From contig OZ251507.1 in NCBI GenBank assembly GCA_965242895.1, forward strand, positions 1,116,001-1,180,000: DNA of 64,000 nt, read 5' to 3'. The translations under genes were made by a program, and so were the position numbers. Each line of letters opens with the position of its first letter. Within the stretch, counting starts at the first letter, position 1. This document shows positions 17,735 through 26,190 of the stretch, piece after piece. This DNA is from CATQHL01 sp965242895. GTDB lineage: Bacteria > Actinomycetota > Acidimicrobiia > Acidimicrobiales > CATQHL01. The notes under the pieces are model-generated. The model had not been told where the DNA came from, ran no database searches, and worked only from the letters and a program-made list of their open reading frames with translations.

Positions 17735-19167
17735 GCCCGCCCGATCTTCCGGGGGAGAACGCGGCCGGATCAACTACTGAGCAGGCGTCTGACTCCTTCG
17801 CAGAGGGGCCGCCCGAGAACGGAAAGTCGCCAGGGTCACAGCGGTGGGTGCTGCTGGGCGGCCTCTGGGTGGTCTACTGCTCTTTCGGTCTGATCGTCAC
17901 CTCCCTGGCTCCCCTGCTCACGCCGGTCAGCGCCGAACTGGGACTTTCGAAATCCAGCCTGGGCGCCATCCTGGGCGCTTGGCCGCTGGTGTTCATAATC
18001 GCCTCACTTCCCTGCGGTTGGCTGCTAGACCGCATCGGTCTGCGCTGGGCGTTGTTCTTGGGAGCCGCTCTCATGTGCCTTTCGGGGGTGTTTCGGGCGA
18101 TGGCGAACGACGGAGCCGCCCTTTTCGCGGCGGTCGGCGTCTTCGGCCTGGGGGCTCCGCTCGTCTCCAACGGGGCGCCCAAACTCGTCGTCACCCACTT
18201 CCCGGAGCGGGAGCGACCGCTCGCCACGGGTCTGTACCTGACCGGGCCGATGGTGGGTCAGATCATCGCCTTGTCACTGGCGAACAGCGTGATCCTGCCG
18301 TTGATGGACGGAAACTGGAGAGGGGTGGTTCTCGTGCTGGCCGCAGCGACCGGCGCTGGCGGGGTGCTGTGGCTGGCGCTGCTGAGCAGGTACAGCTCTG
18401 AAGGGGAGGGAGTCGAGGGCGCGGTGGAGGAGGCTAGGGGGCCGAAGGGCGCGGCGGAAGAAGCTAGGGGTACGAAAGCTGCGGCGGGGGAGGCAGAGCC
18501 GCCAGAACCGCTAGCGCTGCCGAAGAAGCAGTCGTCGATGATGCTCATGCGCGAACGATCTATGCAGTTGGTGCTCCTATTGGCCGTGGCAGTGTTCTTC
18601 GTGAACCACGGACTAAACAACTGGATGCCCAAGATCCTCGAAGACGGAGGGGTGTCGGCCAGCGCCGCGGGCTTCATAACCGCCGCTTCATACGGAGCAG
18701 GAGCAGCGGGTTCTCTCCTGCTTCCCCACCTCGGCAAAGACTCCGATCGCATCTGGCTGCCGGTGGTGACGACCGCCTGCCTAGCAGCGGCGGTAGCGAT
18801 GCTCGCCGTCATCTCAGGAATGGCCGCAGCACCGTTCGTGGCGCTTGTGGGCTTCTTCCGCTTCGGACTTGTGGGCCTTTCCCTGATGGTATTGATGCGG
18901 GTTCCTGGCACCGACAGTCGAAATATGGGGGTGGCAAGCGGACTGTTCTTCAGCGCCGGCGAAATCGGCGGCTTCACCGGTCCACTAGCAGTGGGCGCTA
19001 TCGCTGACGCCACCGACGGGTTTTCGGCCAGCCTTCTGACGCTGACCTGCGCCACTCTGCTCCAGACCTATCTGCTGATCCTCATTTTCAAGCGCAGCGC
19101 CCGCATTCAAGGATTACAACCCCTGTCGCAGAATTTGCCCTCAGAACCACCACGGCGTATGGTCTGA
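17731..19167 (+). CDS. MFS transporter with repeat-expanded central loop
   Basis: A 12-helix major facilitator, 478 residues, starting at TTG (17731) that overlaps the stop of the amidohydrolase. Helix 1 region VLLGGLWVVYCSFGLIVTSLAP, motif-A-like LPCGWLLDRIGLRWALFLG and GAPLVSNGAPKLVVTHFP are typical of the nitrate/cyanate-like branch. The cytoplasmic loop between halves contains 10-residue repeats (GAVEEARGPK, GAAEEARGTK, AAAGEAEPPE) encoded by about 30-bp DNA repeats. Translational coupling suggests it moves the substrate or product of the amidohydrolase. Confidence 0.88.
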   Translation: MSPPDLPGENAAGSTTEQASDSFAEGPPENGKSPGSQRWVLLGGLWVVYCSFGLIVTSLAPLLTPVSAELGLSKSSLGAILGAWPLVFIIASLPCGWLLDRIGLRWALFLGAALMCLSGVFRAMANDGAALFAAVGVFGLGAPLVSNGAPKLVVTHFPERERPLATGLYLTGPMVGQIIALSLANSVILPLMDGNWRGVVLVLAAATGAGGVLWLALLSRYSSEGEGVEGAVEEARGPKGAAEEARGTKAAAGEAEPPEPLALPKKQSSMMLMRERSMQLVLLLAVAVFFVNHGLNNWMPKILEDGGVSASAAGFITAASYGAGAAGSLLLPHLGKDSDRIWLPVVTTACLAAAVAMLAVISGMAAAPFVALVGFFRFGLVGLSLMVLMRVPGTDSRNMGVASGLFFSAGEIGGFTGPLAVGAIADATDGFSASLLTLTCATLLQTYLLILIFKRSARIQGLQPLSQNLPSEPPRRMV

Positions 19168-19215
19168 GCAAGCCTGCCGCTCAACGACATATCCCCCGCG
19201 TCAACTCGTAACATA

Positions 19216-19241
19216 GAGGACAATTAGTGAGGACAATTAGT
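19216..19241. repeat. Perfect 13-bp tandem duplication
   Basis: Two identical 13-bp units (gaggacaattagt) lie end to end at 19216-19228 and 19229-19241, between the MFS gene and the convergent membrane-protein gene. A looser repeat around ttattcaa follows immediately (19252-19277). The step to A+T-rich sequence begins here. Confidence 0.93.
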
Positions 19242-19301
19242 CGCTGCTGCTAGTTATTCAATTGCTGCTTTATTCAACGATGAAGCGCAGATGCACAAAG
19301 A

Positions 19302-20150
19302 TCAGCCCGACTGCTGTTCCTCCGATTTTTTGTCTGAATGAGGAATGAAGAACGCCAGAATAAAGGAACTTATAACAAAGAAAATCAAAAGGCCGACGAT
19401 AATGAGTAGCTCAACTCTAAGTCTGTCGTTCCGATCGTCTAGCCTTGATACCTCCTGTAACGACCTCGTGTCATACGACTGTATAGCTTCCATCATGGGA
19501 TCCACCACTTGCTCCTTTGCGCTGAGATAATCATCGGAATATAACAATTGGATCGCCTCTTGGAAGTTAGCTTCCTGAGCGAAAGCTATGGCTGATTTTT
19601 CCATTTCTATCTGAACACCCAACTTCTCTTCGGCTTCCTGCAGCAAAGCAATCTCTCTGCTATTTACCCCGGTATCCGTTAGCAGATTAAACAGCGGGAT
19701 GGTAGGTCCTTCTAGTTCAAGCTGCTCGCTCGAACCAGACTCTTTGGTGCTGTCTAGAACGAAATCCCAGTAAGCTAGATTGTAGTTAGCAGGACGCGGT
19801 AATTTTCCACTTTGAATGTCCTGAATCATCTGGAAAAACTCCAGATACCGTTCCTCGCGAGTGGCTACGAAGCTTCTCGCCATGCGGGTTAGCTCTTCGG
19901 CATTCTGATGTAACTCTTCAGCATGAAAATCAAAATCACTTCTGTCTTGCCAGGCATCTAAAAGATTTCGAGAGTTATCCGAATACTCTGTAATCAGAAA
20001 CATCGAGAGCGCCAGCAATACCAAGGCGCAAATTGGCACGATAAACATGACCTTACGCATCGGATCGGAACCTCTCCCATTTTCAGAATCGGATGACTCA
20101 GAAGCCCATCTGCGATTCCCGGCAAAGAGGTCGTACGGATTTTTATTCAT
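19302..20150 (-). CDS. Membrane protein with extracytoplasmic helical sensor domain and no output domain
   Basis: A 282-residue protein: short cytoplasmic N-terminus, membrane helix 1 (VMFIVPICALVLLALSMFLI, about residues 34-53), a roughly 190-residue extracytoplasmic helical domain, membrane helix 2 (LLIIVGLLIFFVISSFILAF) and a short charged tail. The domain resembles the four-helix ligand-binding region found in front of chemoreceptor, kinase or cyclase outputs: LTRMARSFVATREERYLEFF, IQSGKLPRPANYNLAYWDFV, then IPLFNLLTDTGVNSREIALL and EEKLGVQIEMEKSAIAFAQE. No HAMP, kinase, GGDEF or methyl-accepting segment follows. Its ATG overlaps the TGA of the related upstream gene (ATGA). A hand count over 19561-19620 gives 26/60 G+C against 39/60 at 18781-18840, suggesting acquisition. 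Function unknown. Confidence 0.72.
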   Translation of the reverse strand: MNKNPYDLFAGNRRWASESSDSENGRGSDPMRKVMFIVPICALVLLALSMFLITEYSDNSRNLLDAWQDRSDFDFHAEELHQNAEELTRMARSFVATREERYLEFFQMIQDIQSGKLPRPANYNLAYWDFVLDSTKESGSSEQLELEGPTIPLFNLLTDTGVNSREIALLQEAEEKLGVQIEMEKSAIAFAQEANFQEAIQLLYSDDYLSAKEQVVDPMMEAIQSYDTRSLQEVSRLDDRNDRLRVELLIIVGLLIFFVISSFILAFFIPHSDKKSEEQQSG

Positions 20151-20623
20151 TCAGAAGATTCGTCCTCGGCCTTTCTAGTAGTGTCCTGCAATGATCCGGG
20201 AATGAAAAAAGCCATAATAAAGGAGGCTACTACAAAAAACATTGAGAGGCTGATAGTAATCGTCGTATCTCTATTCAGATTATCTCTCTCCGCAAATAGA
20301 TTGTCTCTCTCCACATTCATTTCCTGACGGAGCGCAACCAGTTCATTTCTACTAGTAATGATTTCACGAAAATTCGCTTGGGGAAAAGCCGCGTAGGTTT
20401 CATCATCGATCGTCGTCGTTTTCATATCGGCTGCTAGACTAAACGCGTTGGTTGAAGAAGCGTCAAAGTTGTCTGAGACCTGAGAAACGTTGGTTGAAAT
20501 TTTTCTGATATTTTCCGAACTTTGCCCAATCAGATACACTGAAACAGCCAATAGAACCAACGCACAGATTGGAACTAAAAGCATGATTTTTTTTACAGGG
20601 TTGGCCTTTGTGAAGCTATCCAC
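20147..20623 (-). CDS. Smaller two-helix membrane protein related to its neighbour
   Basis: A 158-residue protein with the same frame as the downstream gene product: helix 1 IMLLVPICALVLLAVSVYLI and helix 2 SLSMFFVVASFIMAFFIPGS, almost matching the neighbour in both membrane segments. The extracytoplasmic part is only about 75 residues and predicted coiled coil (NELVALRQEMNVERDNLFAE), ending in heptad-like NLxAERDNL repeats. It is first in a two-gene operon (ATGA overlap). A hand count over 20341-20400 gives 24/60 G+C, much lower than the flanking genes. The pair may form a heteromeric envelope complex; no known family was recognised for this member. Confidence 0.68.
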   Translation of the reverse strand: MDSFTKANPVKKIMLLVPICALVLLAVSVYLIGQSSENIRKISTNVSQVSDNFDASSTNAFSLAADMKTTTIDDETYAAFPQANFREIITSRNELVALRQEMNVERDNLFAERDNLNRDTTITISLSMFFVVASFIMAFFIPGSLQDTTRKAEDESSE

Positions 20624-20847
20624 TTTAGTATACCACTTTCTTTTTTCGTGGCAGGCTCGACTAACGCTTGCCTACCGCCGCGCCCGCAACGCTCTCTGAA
20701 GTCCGCTACGCAGCAACAGCATCCAATTTTCTGGCGGCAGTCTAGCACGTTAAGCAAGATTATTAACAACTCTTAACAAGAGCGTTGTGAGCCTGTGGCC
20801 GGCCATCCGGCGGGCGGGCGAAACTGGGCGCGTCTCTCCCTGCGGCC

Positions 20848-20978
20848 TTAGACCAGATAGCTTCTCCTTTCGACCTTTAAAACAAATAGCTTTCTCCCTT
20901 CGATGCAGATAAGCCAGCATGGAACAGGCCGATTCGCTCCCTGCGACTTTTAGACCAAATAGCTTTCTCCCTTCAACC
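20848..20978. repeat. Three degenerate copies of a ~26-bp intergenic repeat
   Basis: Copies at about 20848-20873, 20878-20903 and 20950-20978 share the core aaatagctttctcccttc preceded by TTAGACC-like sequence; the first copy has small changes. A fourth partial start (cttagacca) follows at 20978. They lie in the 615-bp gap 20624-21238, which holds no convincing gene. Confidence 0.8.
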
Positions 20979-21050
20979 TTAGACCATACAGCGAACAGCA
21001 AGTCAAGTGAGGAAACAATAGCCCTGCTACCGCCCTGCCACCGCAACCGA

Positions 21051-21156
21051 CGCCTTACAGCGGGTGCGCGGCGATGCATGCACCAGTGTCCCGGGGCGGC
21101 TTGTGCTCACGGCTTCCGGCAGCGCCTTACAGTGGATGCGCGGCGATGTATGCACC
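21051..21156. repeat. 34-bp direct repeat, 72-bp period, upstream of the nuclease operon
   Basis: Copies at 21051-21084 and 21123-21156 differ at only three positions, all C/T or G/A transitions. The core gcgcggcgatg is followed by an ATGCATGCACC-like end. They lie 82 bp and more upstream of the Mre11-like start and could be regulatory or simply duplicated; the remainder of the gap shows nothing else. Confidence 0.85.
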
Positions 21157-21238
21157 CGATGCCTCGCACCCGCTGCCTCGATTGCGAGGAGGAGCGGAGG
21201 TGGCTGAATCCTGGTAAGGCCATACGATTGAGGGCACG

Positions 21239-22378
21239 ATGGGAATCACGATAATCCACACGGCTGACTGGCAACTAGGGAAGCAGTTTGCGAGCGTCCC
21301 TGGCGACGCTGGAGGAGCGCTGCGTGAGCAGCGCATTAAAACTGTCGAAAACGTTGCTCGGCTGGCGCAGGATCGGAGGGCTGATGCGATCCTGGTCTGC
21401 GGCGACGTCTTTGACTCAAACGCTGTGGCAGAGCGGACCATTCGTCAGATGTTGAATGCGACCGAGTTGTTCGGAGGAGACTGGGTCTTCATACCAGGCA
21501 ACCACGACCCTGCCCTCGCAGAGTCTGCCTGGAACCGCGCCCAGGACATCCTGGCTAAACGAGACCAGGCGTCCAACAATCTGCACTTTCTGCTTGAGCC
21601 TGAAGAACCGCTGCTGCTCAAAGGCGGAGCCGCGGCGATCCTGCCTGCGGTGTTGGAGCGCCGGCACGAAGTCGACGATCTGACCGCTTGGTTCGACCAC
21701 TACGAGAGCGCCCCCGAAGTGATACGAGTGGGCATGGCGCACGGGTCGGTGCGGGAACTCCTGCCAGACGCAGAAGCCCCAAATCCTGTCGCTCTGAATC
21801 GCGCCAAAACTGCGGCGCTTGACTATCTAGCCCTCGGAGACTGGCACGGGACTCGCAAAATCAACGAGCGCACCTGGTATTCCGGCACGCCGGAGCCTGA
21901 CCGCTTCGAATCCAAAGACCCCGGCAAAGTTCTGGTCGTGAGCATCGATCGGCGAGGGGCGTCGCCTTCGGTCGAGGAGGTTCGAGTGGGTCGATACGAA
22001 TGGGAGAAGGAGGAAATCGAGCTTTACGCCGAAGAAGATTTGAGGTACCTCACGCAGGAGCTTGAAGCGCTAGCTACTAATCCGCAAAACACTCTCGTGA
22101 GCCTGAAGCTTGAGGGAATCCTCGACCTCTCGCTTTACAGCGAGGTTCAGGAGGTGCTCGACGACTGGGGAGCGAGGCTGCATTACCTAGATGTAGAGAG
22201 AGACTTGACGCCGCAGCCGAGCACGGACGATCTCGACCGAATCGATCTGGGCGGGTTCGTGCGTAATGCTGCAGATGAACTGCAAGAAAAGGCGGCAGAC
22301 ACTTATCACCCCGAAAACGCCGCGGCGCGGGAGGCTTTGCTAAGGCTTTACCGGCTTCACGTCGGGATGGGGCGCTGA
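21239..22378 (+). CDS. SbcD/Mre11-like DNA repair exonuclease (YhaO type)
   Basis: A calcineurin-like metallophosphoesterase, 379 residues, acting on DNA ends with the Rad50-like partner encoded 3 bp downstream. Metal motifs: HTADWQLGKQF, VCGDVFDSN, IPGNHDPALAESAW, GMAHGSVRELL and LALGDWHGTRKI. In motif I the usual Asp-x-His is Asp-Trp-Gln, so one ligand is replaced; other SbcD/YhaO-like exonucleases are believed to share this, but it should be compared. The C-terminal capping part carries the YEWEKEEIELYAEEDL segment. Function in double-strand break or replication fork repair is inferred from the family. Confidence 0.87.
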   Translation: MGITIIHTADWQLGKQFASVPGDAGGALREQRIKTVENVARLAQDRRADAILVCGDVFDSNAVAERTIRQMLNATELFGGDWVFIPGNHDPALAESAWNRAQDILAKRDQASNNLHFLLEPEEPLLLKGGAAAILPAVLERRHEVDDLTAWFDHYESAPEVIRVGMAHGSVRELLPDAEAPNPVALNRAKTAALDYLALGDWHGTRKINERTWYSGTPEPDRFESKDPGKVLVVSIDRRGASPSVEEVRVGRYEWEKEEIELYAEEDLRYLTQELEALATNPQNTLVSLKLEGILDLSLYSEVQEVLDDWGARLHYLDVERDLTPQPSTDDLDRIDLGGFVRNAADELQEKAADTYHPENAAAREALLRLYRLHVGMGR

Positions 22379-22381
22379 GCG

Positions 22382-25033
22382 ATGCATATACAGCGCATAG
22401 CAGTCAAGAACTTCCGCAAACTCCATGACCTAGAAGTCGAAAATCTCGAGGAGGGTTTGACGGTCATCGTCGGCGACAACGAAGAAGGCAAGTCGACGAT
22501 GCTCAAGGCTTTGCAGGCTGCGTTCTTTGAACGGCACACCATCTCAGGCAAACCGGCTAAAGAGATGCTGCCGTTCGGCTCTAAAGTGCGTCCGGAGATA
22601 GAAGTCGACTTCGAAGCTAACGGAGTCTCATACCGCCTCAAGAAAACTTTCAAGCAGTCCCCTAGCGCTCTGCTTGAAAGCCACTACCAGAAATGGCAGG
22701 GCGACGCCGCAGAAGACAAGCTCCGAGAAATACTGGGGTTCACGCCTCCTAAACGGGGGGCGGCAAAGAACGAGCACCGCGGACTTTCGGGGCTGCTGTG
22801 GGTGGAGCAGGGTCGAGCGTTCAACCCGCTTGAATTCAATCCAGACACGCGTTCGTCAATTCTTGAAGCCATCGAAGGTGAAGTCAGGCAGGTAACCGGC
22901 GGGGAGAGAGGTCGCAAGCTCCAAGAAGCAATCCACAAGCGCTACAGCGAGTACTACACCCCCACCGGCCAGAAGAAAGAAAAGCTGAAGAATGCGCTAG
23001 CCAAGGTTGAAGTTCTGCGGGAGGAAATCGGCGAACTCAAAGACAAGCTCTCCCAATACGAGAGCAAAGTCGATCGCCTAGATGATTTGAGGAAGAAACT
23101 CAATCGCTATAGAGAGGAAGACGCGCTTGAACACGCCGAGGAGGAAGCAGACGAGGCAGTAGAAGCTGAGAAGAGACTTGAAGCAACAGAAACGGAGTTT
23201 GAAATTGCTTCTGCAGTGCTAAACGCCGCTAAGAACTCCCTTGAACTCAGCGAGAAGGAACGCTCCGACAGAAAAACAAAGATTGAAAAGCTCAAGGAAT
23301 TCAAATCGGAATTATACAGCATAGGGGAACTGCTTGAGCGGGTTGAGGAAGAGTATAATGAGGCGGCCGCAGCGCGGAGCTTTGCCGAAGAAAGTCTGCA
23401 GAACGCTCGAGAAGACTATGAGGGGGCGAGGCGTAATCGAATAGATGCTCAACGCAAACTCAAGCGAGCAGAAGCACTTGATTCTCTGGACAAACTCGCA
23501 AGAAAACGCGGCAGATCTCAGAGGGTTCGAGAAGAGCTAGTTGAACACAAAATTTCAGTAGTCTCTATTCGTATTGAAGAAGAAGACTTGATTTCTTTAC
23601 GGAAAAAGGCGGACGAACTAGCTAAAAGGCAGGCCATCTCAGACGCCGTCGCTACCACGATTGAGTTCTCTCCTACAGGGAGGCAGAGCGTTTCTGCCAA
23701 CGGTGAGGTTGTTGACGTTGACGAACCTTACAAAATCAAGGAGAAGACATACCTGAACTTGGAGGGATTCGGCGGAGTGGCAGTAACCCCAGGGGGTGAA
23801 GACATACGCCTCAGTCGTGAAGCGGTTCGGAATCTGCAAAGCGATTTGAGCTCTTCATTGATTGCGTTTTCTTACTCCTCGCTCAGCGAAGCAGAAGAAG
23901 GCTTTCGCAAAAAAAGCGAACTGCGCATAGAAATCGAAAAGTCGCAAGCTCGTTTGGATGAGATTGTTCCAGAGGGATTGGAACAACTAGAAGACGACAT
24001 CAAAGTTCAACGTGAAGTCCTGGCATCTTCGACTCTCGACATGAATGAGCCTCCTCTCTCCGTAGAGGCTGCACGGGTAGCGGAAGAAAGCGCACGATCC
24101 GCTGAAGAAGCAGCAGAGAAAGCACGAGTCTCTGCCGAAAAAATGTTCGAAGCAGAAAACAAGAAACTCTCTGATGTAAACGAAGAATGGATCAAGCGCA
24201 CAACATCTTTCGAAACAATCAGCCGCGATACGGAGAACCTCGACGCAGAGATCGCAGCGGAGCGTGCCAGCAAGCCCGACGAGCGGTTAAGAGAAGATCT
24301 GAACAAAGCCGAGAGGGAATGCGAAAAACGAGAAGCGGCCTTGAACGAGCTCAAGAGTCAGCTCGAGGAGATGCTGCCTGAACTCATACGAAGCGAGCGA
24401 GAGCGAACGCAAGACGTCCTTTACGGTTTGAAGCAACAAATCGACAGAGAACAGCGGCAATCAGATGACCTAAAGATCGAACTGCGAACCCTCGGACAAA
24501 CCGGCTTAGGCGAAGCTCTCGAAGAGAAATACAGCGAACACGCTCAGGCAAAACAAAAGCTAGAACGCTTAGAACTAGACGCAGGTGCTTGGAAGCTGCT
24601 CAAGGAAACCCTTGAGGCCGCAGAAAAAGATGCGAAAGAAGCCTTCATCGCCCCGGTCACAGAACGCCTGCAGCCCTACATGAAATACGTATTGCCTCAT
24701 GCGAGTCTCAACTTGGACGCTGAGAGTTTGGCCATCGACTCCCTGCAGAGGGATGGGTTGGAGGAACCGTTCCAGGCTTTGAGCGTGGGAACGCGCGAGC
24801 AGATCGCCGTGCTAGCAAGGCTTGCCTTAGCAGAAATCCTGCTAGAAGACGACAAACCAGTTGCGGTCATTTTGGACGACCCTCTCGTAAACAGCGACGA
24901 CGAGCGGTTCAGACTGATGTCGGCCGCTTTGCGCGAAGCTGCCGCGAAGATGCAAATCCTCATACTGACCTGCCACGAGCAGAGGCACCAGTCTCTCGGG
25001 GCGGAGATGGTGCAGCTCCAGGACTGTTACTAG
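22382..25033 (+). CDS. SbcC/Rad50-like SMC ATPase without a zinc hook (YhaN type)
   Basis: An 883-residue SMC-like ATPase, partner of the adjacent nuclease. N-terminal half-ATPase: IAVKNFRKLHDLEVENLEEG, Walker A VGDNEEGKSTMLKALQAAFF and a Q-loop-like LLWVEQGRAFNPLEF. Long Glu/Lys/Arg-rich coiled coils follow (about residues 190-400 and 510-770) with a small globular insert around residues 415-500 (SPTGRQSVSANGEVVDVDEP). The C-terminal half-ATPase has a signature-like FQALSVGTREQIAVLARLALAEIL and Walker B PVAVILDDPLVNSDDERF. No CxxC zinc hook occurs in the coil, which separates it from SbcC/Rad50 and fits YhaN. The coil-coding DNA is visibly A+T-richer than the catabolic genes. Confidence 0.87.
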   Translation: MHIQRIAVKNFRKLHDLEVENLEEGLTVIVGDNEEGKSTMLKALQAAFFERHTISGKPAKEMLPFGSKVRPEIEVDFEANGVSYRLKKTFKQSPSALLESHYQKWQGDAAEDKLREILGFTPPKRGAAKNEHRGLSGLLWVEQGRAFNPLEFNPDTRSSILEAIEGEVRQVTGGERGRKLQEAIHKRYSEYYTPTGQKKEKLKNALAKVEVLREEIGELKDKLSQYESKVDRLDDLRKKLNRYREEDALEHAEEEADEAVEAEKRLEATETEFEIASAVLNAAKNSLELSEKERSDRKTKIEKLKEFKSELYSIGELLERVEEEYNEAAAARSFAEESLQNAREDYEGARRNRIDAQRKLKRAEALDSLDKLARKRGRSQRVREELVEHKISVVSIRIEEEDLISLRKKADELAKRQAISDAVATTIEFSPTGRQSVSANGEVVDVDEPYKIKEKTYLNLEGFGGVAVTPGGEDIRLSREAVRNLQSDLSSSLIAFSYSSLSEAEEGFRKKSELRIEIEKSQARLDEIVPEGLEQLEDDIKVQREVLASSTLDMNEPPLSVEAARVAEESARSAEEAAEKARVSAEKMFEAENKKLSDVNEEWIKRTTSFETISRDTENLDAEIAAERASKPDERLREDLNKAERECEKREAALNELKSQLEEMLPELIRSERERTQDVLYGLKQQIDREQRQSDDLKIELRTLGQTGLGEALEEKYSEHAQAKQKLERLELDAGAWKLLKETLEAAEKDAKEAFIAPVTERLQPYMKYVLPHASLNLDAESLAIDSLQRDGLEEPFQALSVGTREQIAVLARLALAEILLEDDKPVAVILDDPLVNSDDERFRLMSAALREAAAKMQILILTCHEQRHQSLGAEMVQLQDCY

Positions 25034-25169
25034 TCGTTGGCACTCTCGCTCGTGTTGCGGCAGCCAGCCAACCCCAGGCGGGCATCATCAGCGAGCGATG
25101 CTGCAGTAACTTGCCTAGATGAGCGTCTAATTCGGGCGCTATGCCCTCAGTGCAAGAGGGGAACTGACG

Positions 25170-25230
25170 ATGCGATCCGTACGACTGCAAGAACCTGGGA
25201 AATAGCCTTAGCTGCACTGACGCCACCGTA
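25170..25230 (+). pseudogene. Duplicated 5' fragment of the zinc dehydrogenase gene, left flank of the R-M pair
   Basis: The first 26 bases of the dehydrogenase gene (26965-26990) recur exactly at 25170-25195. Similarity continues, with a one-base indel and substitutions, to about 25230. Read as protein the left copy gives Met-Arg-Ser-Val-Arg-Leu-Gln-Glu-Pro-Gly-Lys and then a TAG stop, so it is a dead fragment. It lies in the 317-bp gap 25034-25350, which otherwise holds only the presumed promoter of the methyltransferase (TTGTCA at 25281 with A+T-rich sequence at 25298-25310). Confidence 0.85.
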
Positions 25231-25350
25231 ACATGCTCCTTAGAAAACCCCTAAACTTGCGAAACTCCAGCAGTCGATGCTTGTCACACCCTCTCCTTAA
25301 TATGTGTATATGAGCAGTTCAAATCTTGGCACTCCAAAGCAGTCGCTGTA

Positions 25351-26190
25351 ATGGATGCACAAAGCAACCTCATACTCGGGGACTGTCGCCTGGAGTTGCT
25401 GGCGATCCCAGATGGTTCCGTAGATCTAGTTTTTACATCCCCTCCGTATGCCGACCAGCGCCAGAACTCCTACGGCGGCGTTCCGCCCAATGAATATGTC
25501 AAGTGGTTCTTACCTGTCTCTGAGCAGCTATTGCGAGTGCTGAAGCCCTCAGGCTCGTTCGTGTTGAACATCAAGGAACGAGTAGTGAGCGGAGAGCGGA
25601 GCACCTACGTGATGGAACTGATCATGGCGATGCGAGAACAGGGCTGGCTTTGGACGGAAGAGTACATCTGGCACAAGAAAAACTGCTATCCCGGCAAATG
25701 GCCAAACAGGTTCAGAGACGCCTGGGAACGCCTATTGCACTTCACCAAGTCCAAGCAATTCACCATGCACCAGGAAGAGGTGATGGTACCTATGGGAGAT
25801 TGGAAGGATGCTCGTCTCAGAAACTTGAGCGAAGTTGACAAGACTCGCGACGAATCAAATGCCGGCAGCGGCTTCGGCAAGAAGATCTCCAACTGGGTGG
25901 GCAGAGATATGGCCTACCCGACCAATGTCCTCCATCTGGCAACAGAATGCAACAACAAGAAACACAGTGCAGCCTTCCCAGAGTCTCTTCCCGAATGGTT
26001 CATCAAACTCTTCACCAAAGAAGGCGACACCGTACTTGACCCGTTCATGGGTTCAGGCACCACAAACATCGTGGCAAAAAGACTGGGCAGACACTCGATA
26101 GGCATAGAGATAATTCCTGAATACCACGCACTTGCCGCAGACACCCTAAATCAACCACAACTCTGCCTAGCTGACACCAACCATAAATGA
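25351..26190 (+). CDS. Type II DNA methyltransferase, beta class (TSPPY)
   Basis: A 279-residue DNA-modifying methylase. The catalytic motif IV VDLVFTSPPYADQRQNSYGG comes near the N-terminus and the SAM-binding motif I DPFMGSGTTNIVAKRLGRHSIGIEI near the C-terminus, the order of beta-class enzymes; Ser-Pro-Pro-Tyr is most common in N4-cytosine methylases but also seen in N6-adenine enzymes. A probable target-recognition segment lies between (about residues 110-200). Its TGA overlaps the ATG of the endonuclease gene (ATGA at 26187), so protection and cleavage functions are co-translated. No separate controller gene is visible. Confidence 0.9.
   Translation: MDAQSNLILGDCRLELLAIPDGSVDLVFTSPPYADQRQNSYGGVPPNEYVKWFLPVSEQLLRVLKPSGSFVLNIKERVVSGERSTYVMELIMAMREQGWLWTEEYIWHKKNCYPGKWPNRFRDAWERLLHFTKSKQFTMHQEEVMVPMGDWKDARLRNLSEVDKTRDESNAGSGFGKKISNWVGRDMAYPTNVLHLATECNNKKHSAAFPESLPEWFIKLFTKEGDTVLDPFMGSGTTNIVAKRLGRHSIGIEIIPEYHALAADTLNQPQLCLADTNHK

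Noticed and set aside
20848..21156. Possible CRISPR-like repeats in the gap before the nuclease genes
   Set aside because: Only two or three copies, irregular spacing, different families and no cas genes.
25037..25231. 64-codon frame downstream of the SbcC-like gene
   Set aside because: No recognisable protein; it overlaps the duplicated dehydrogenase fragment, which explains the sequence better.
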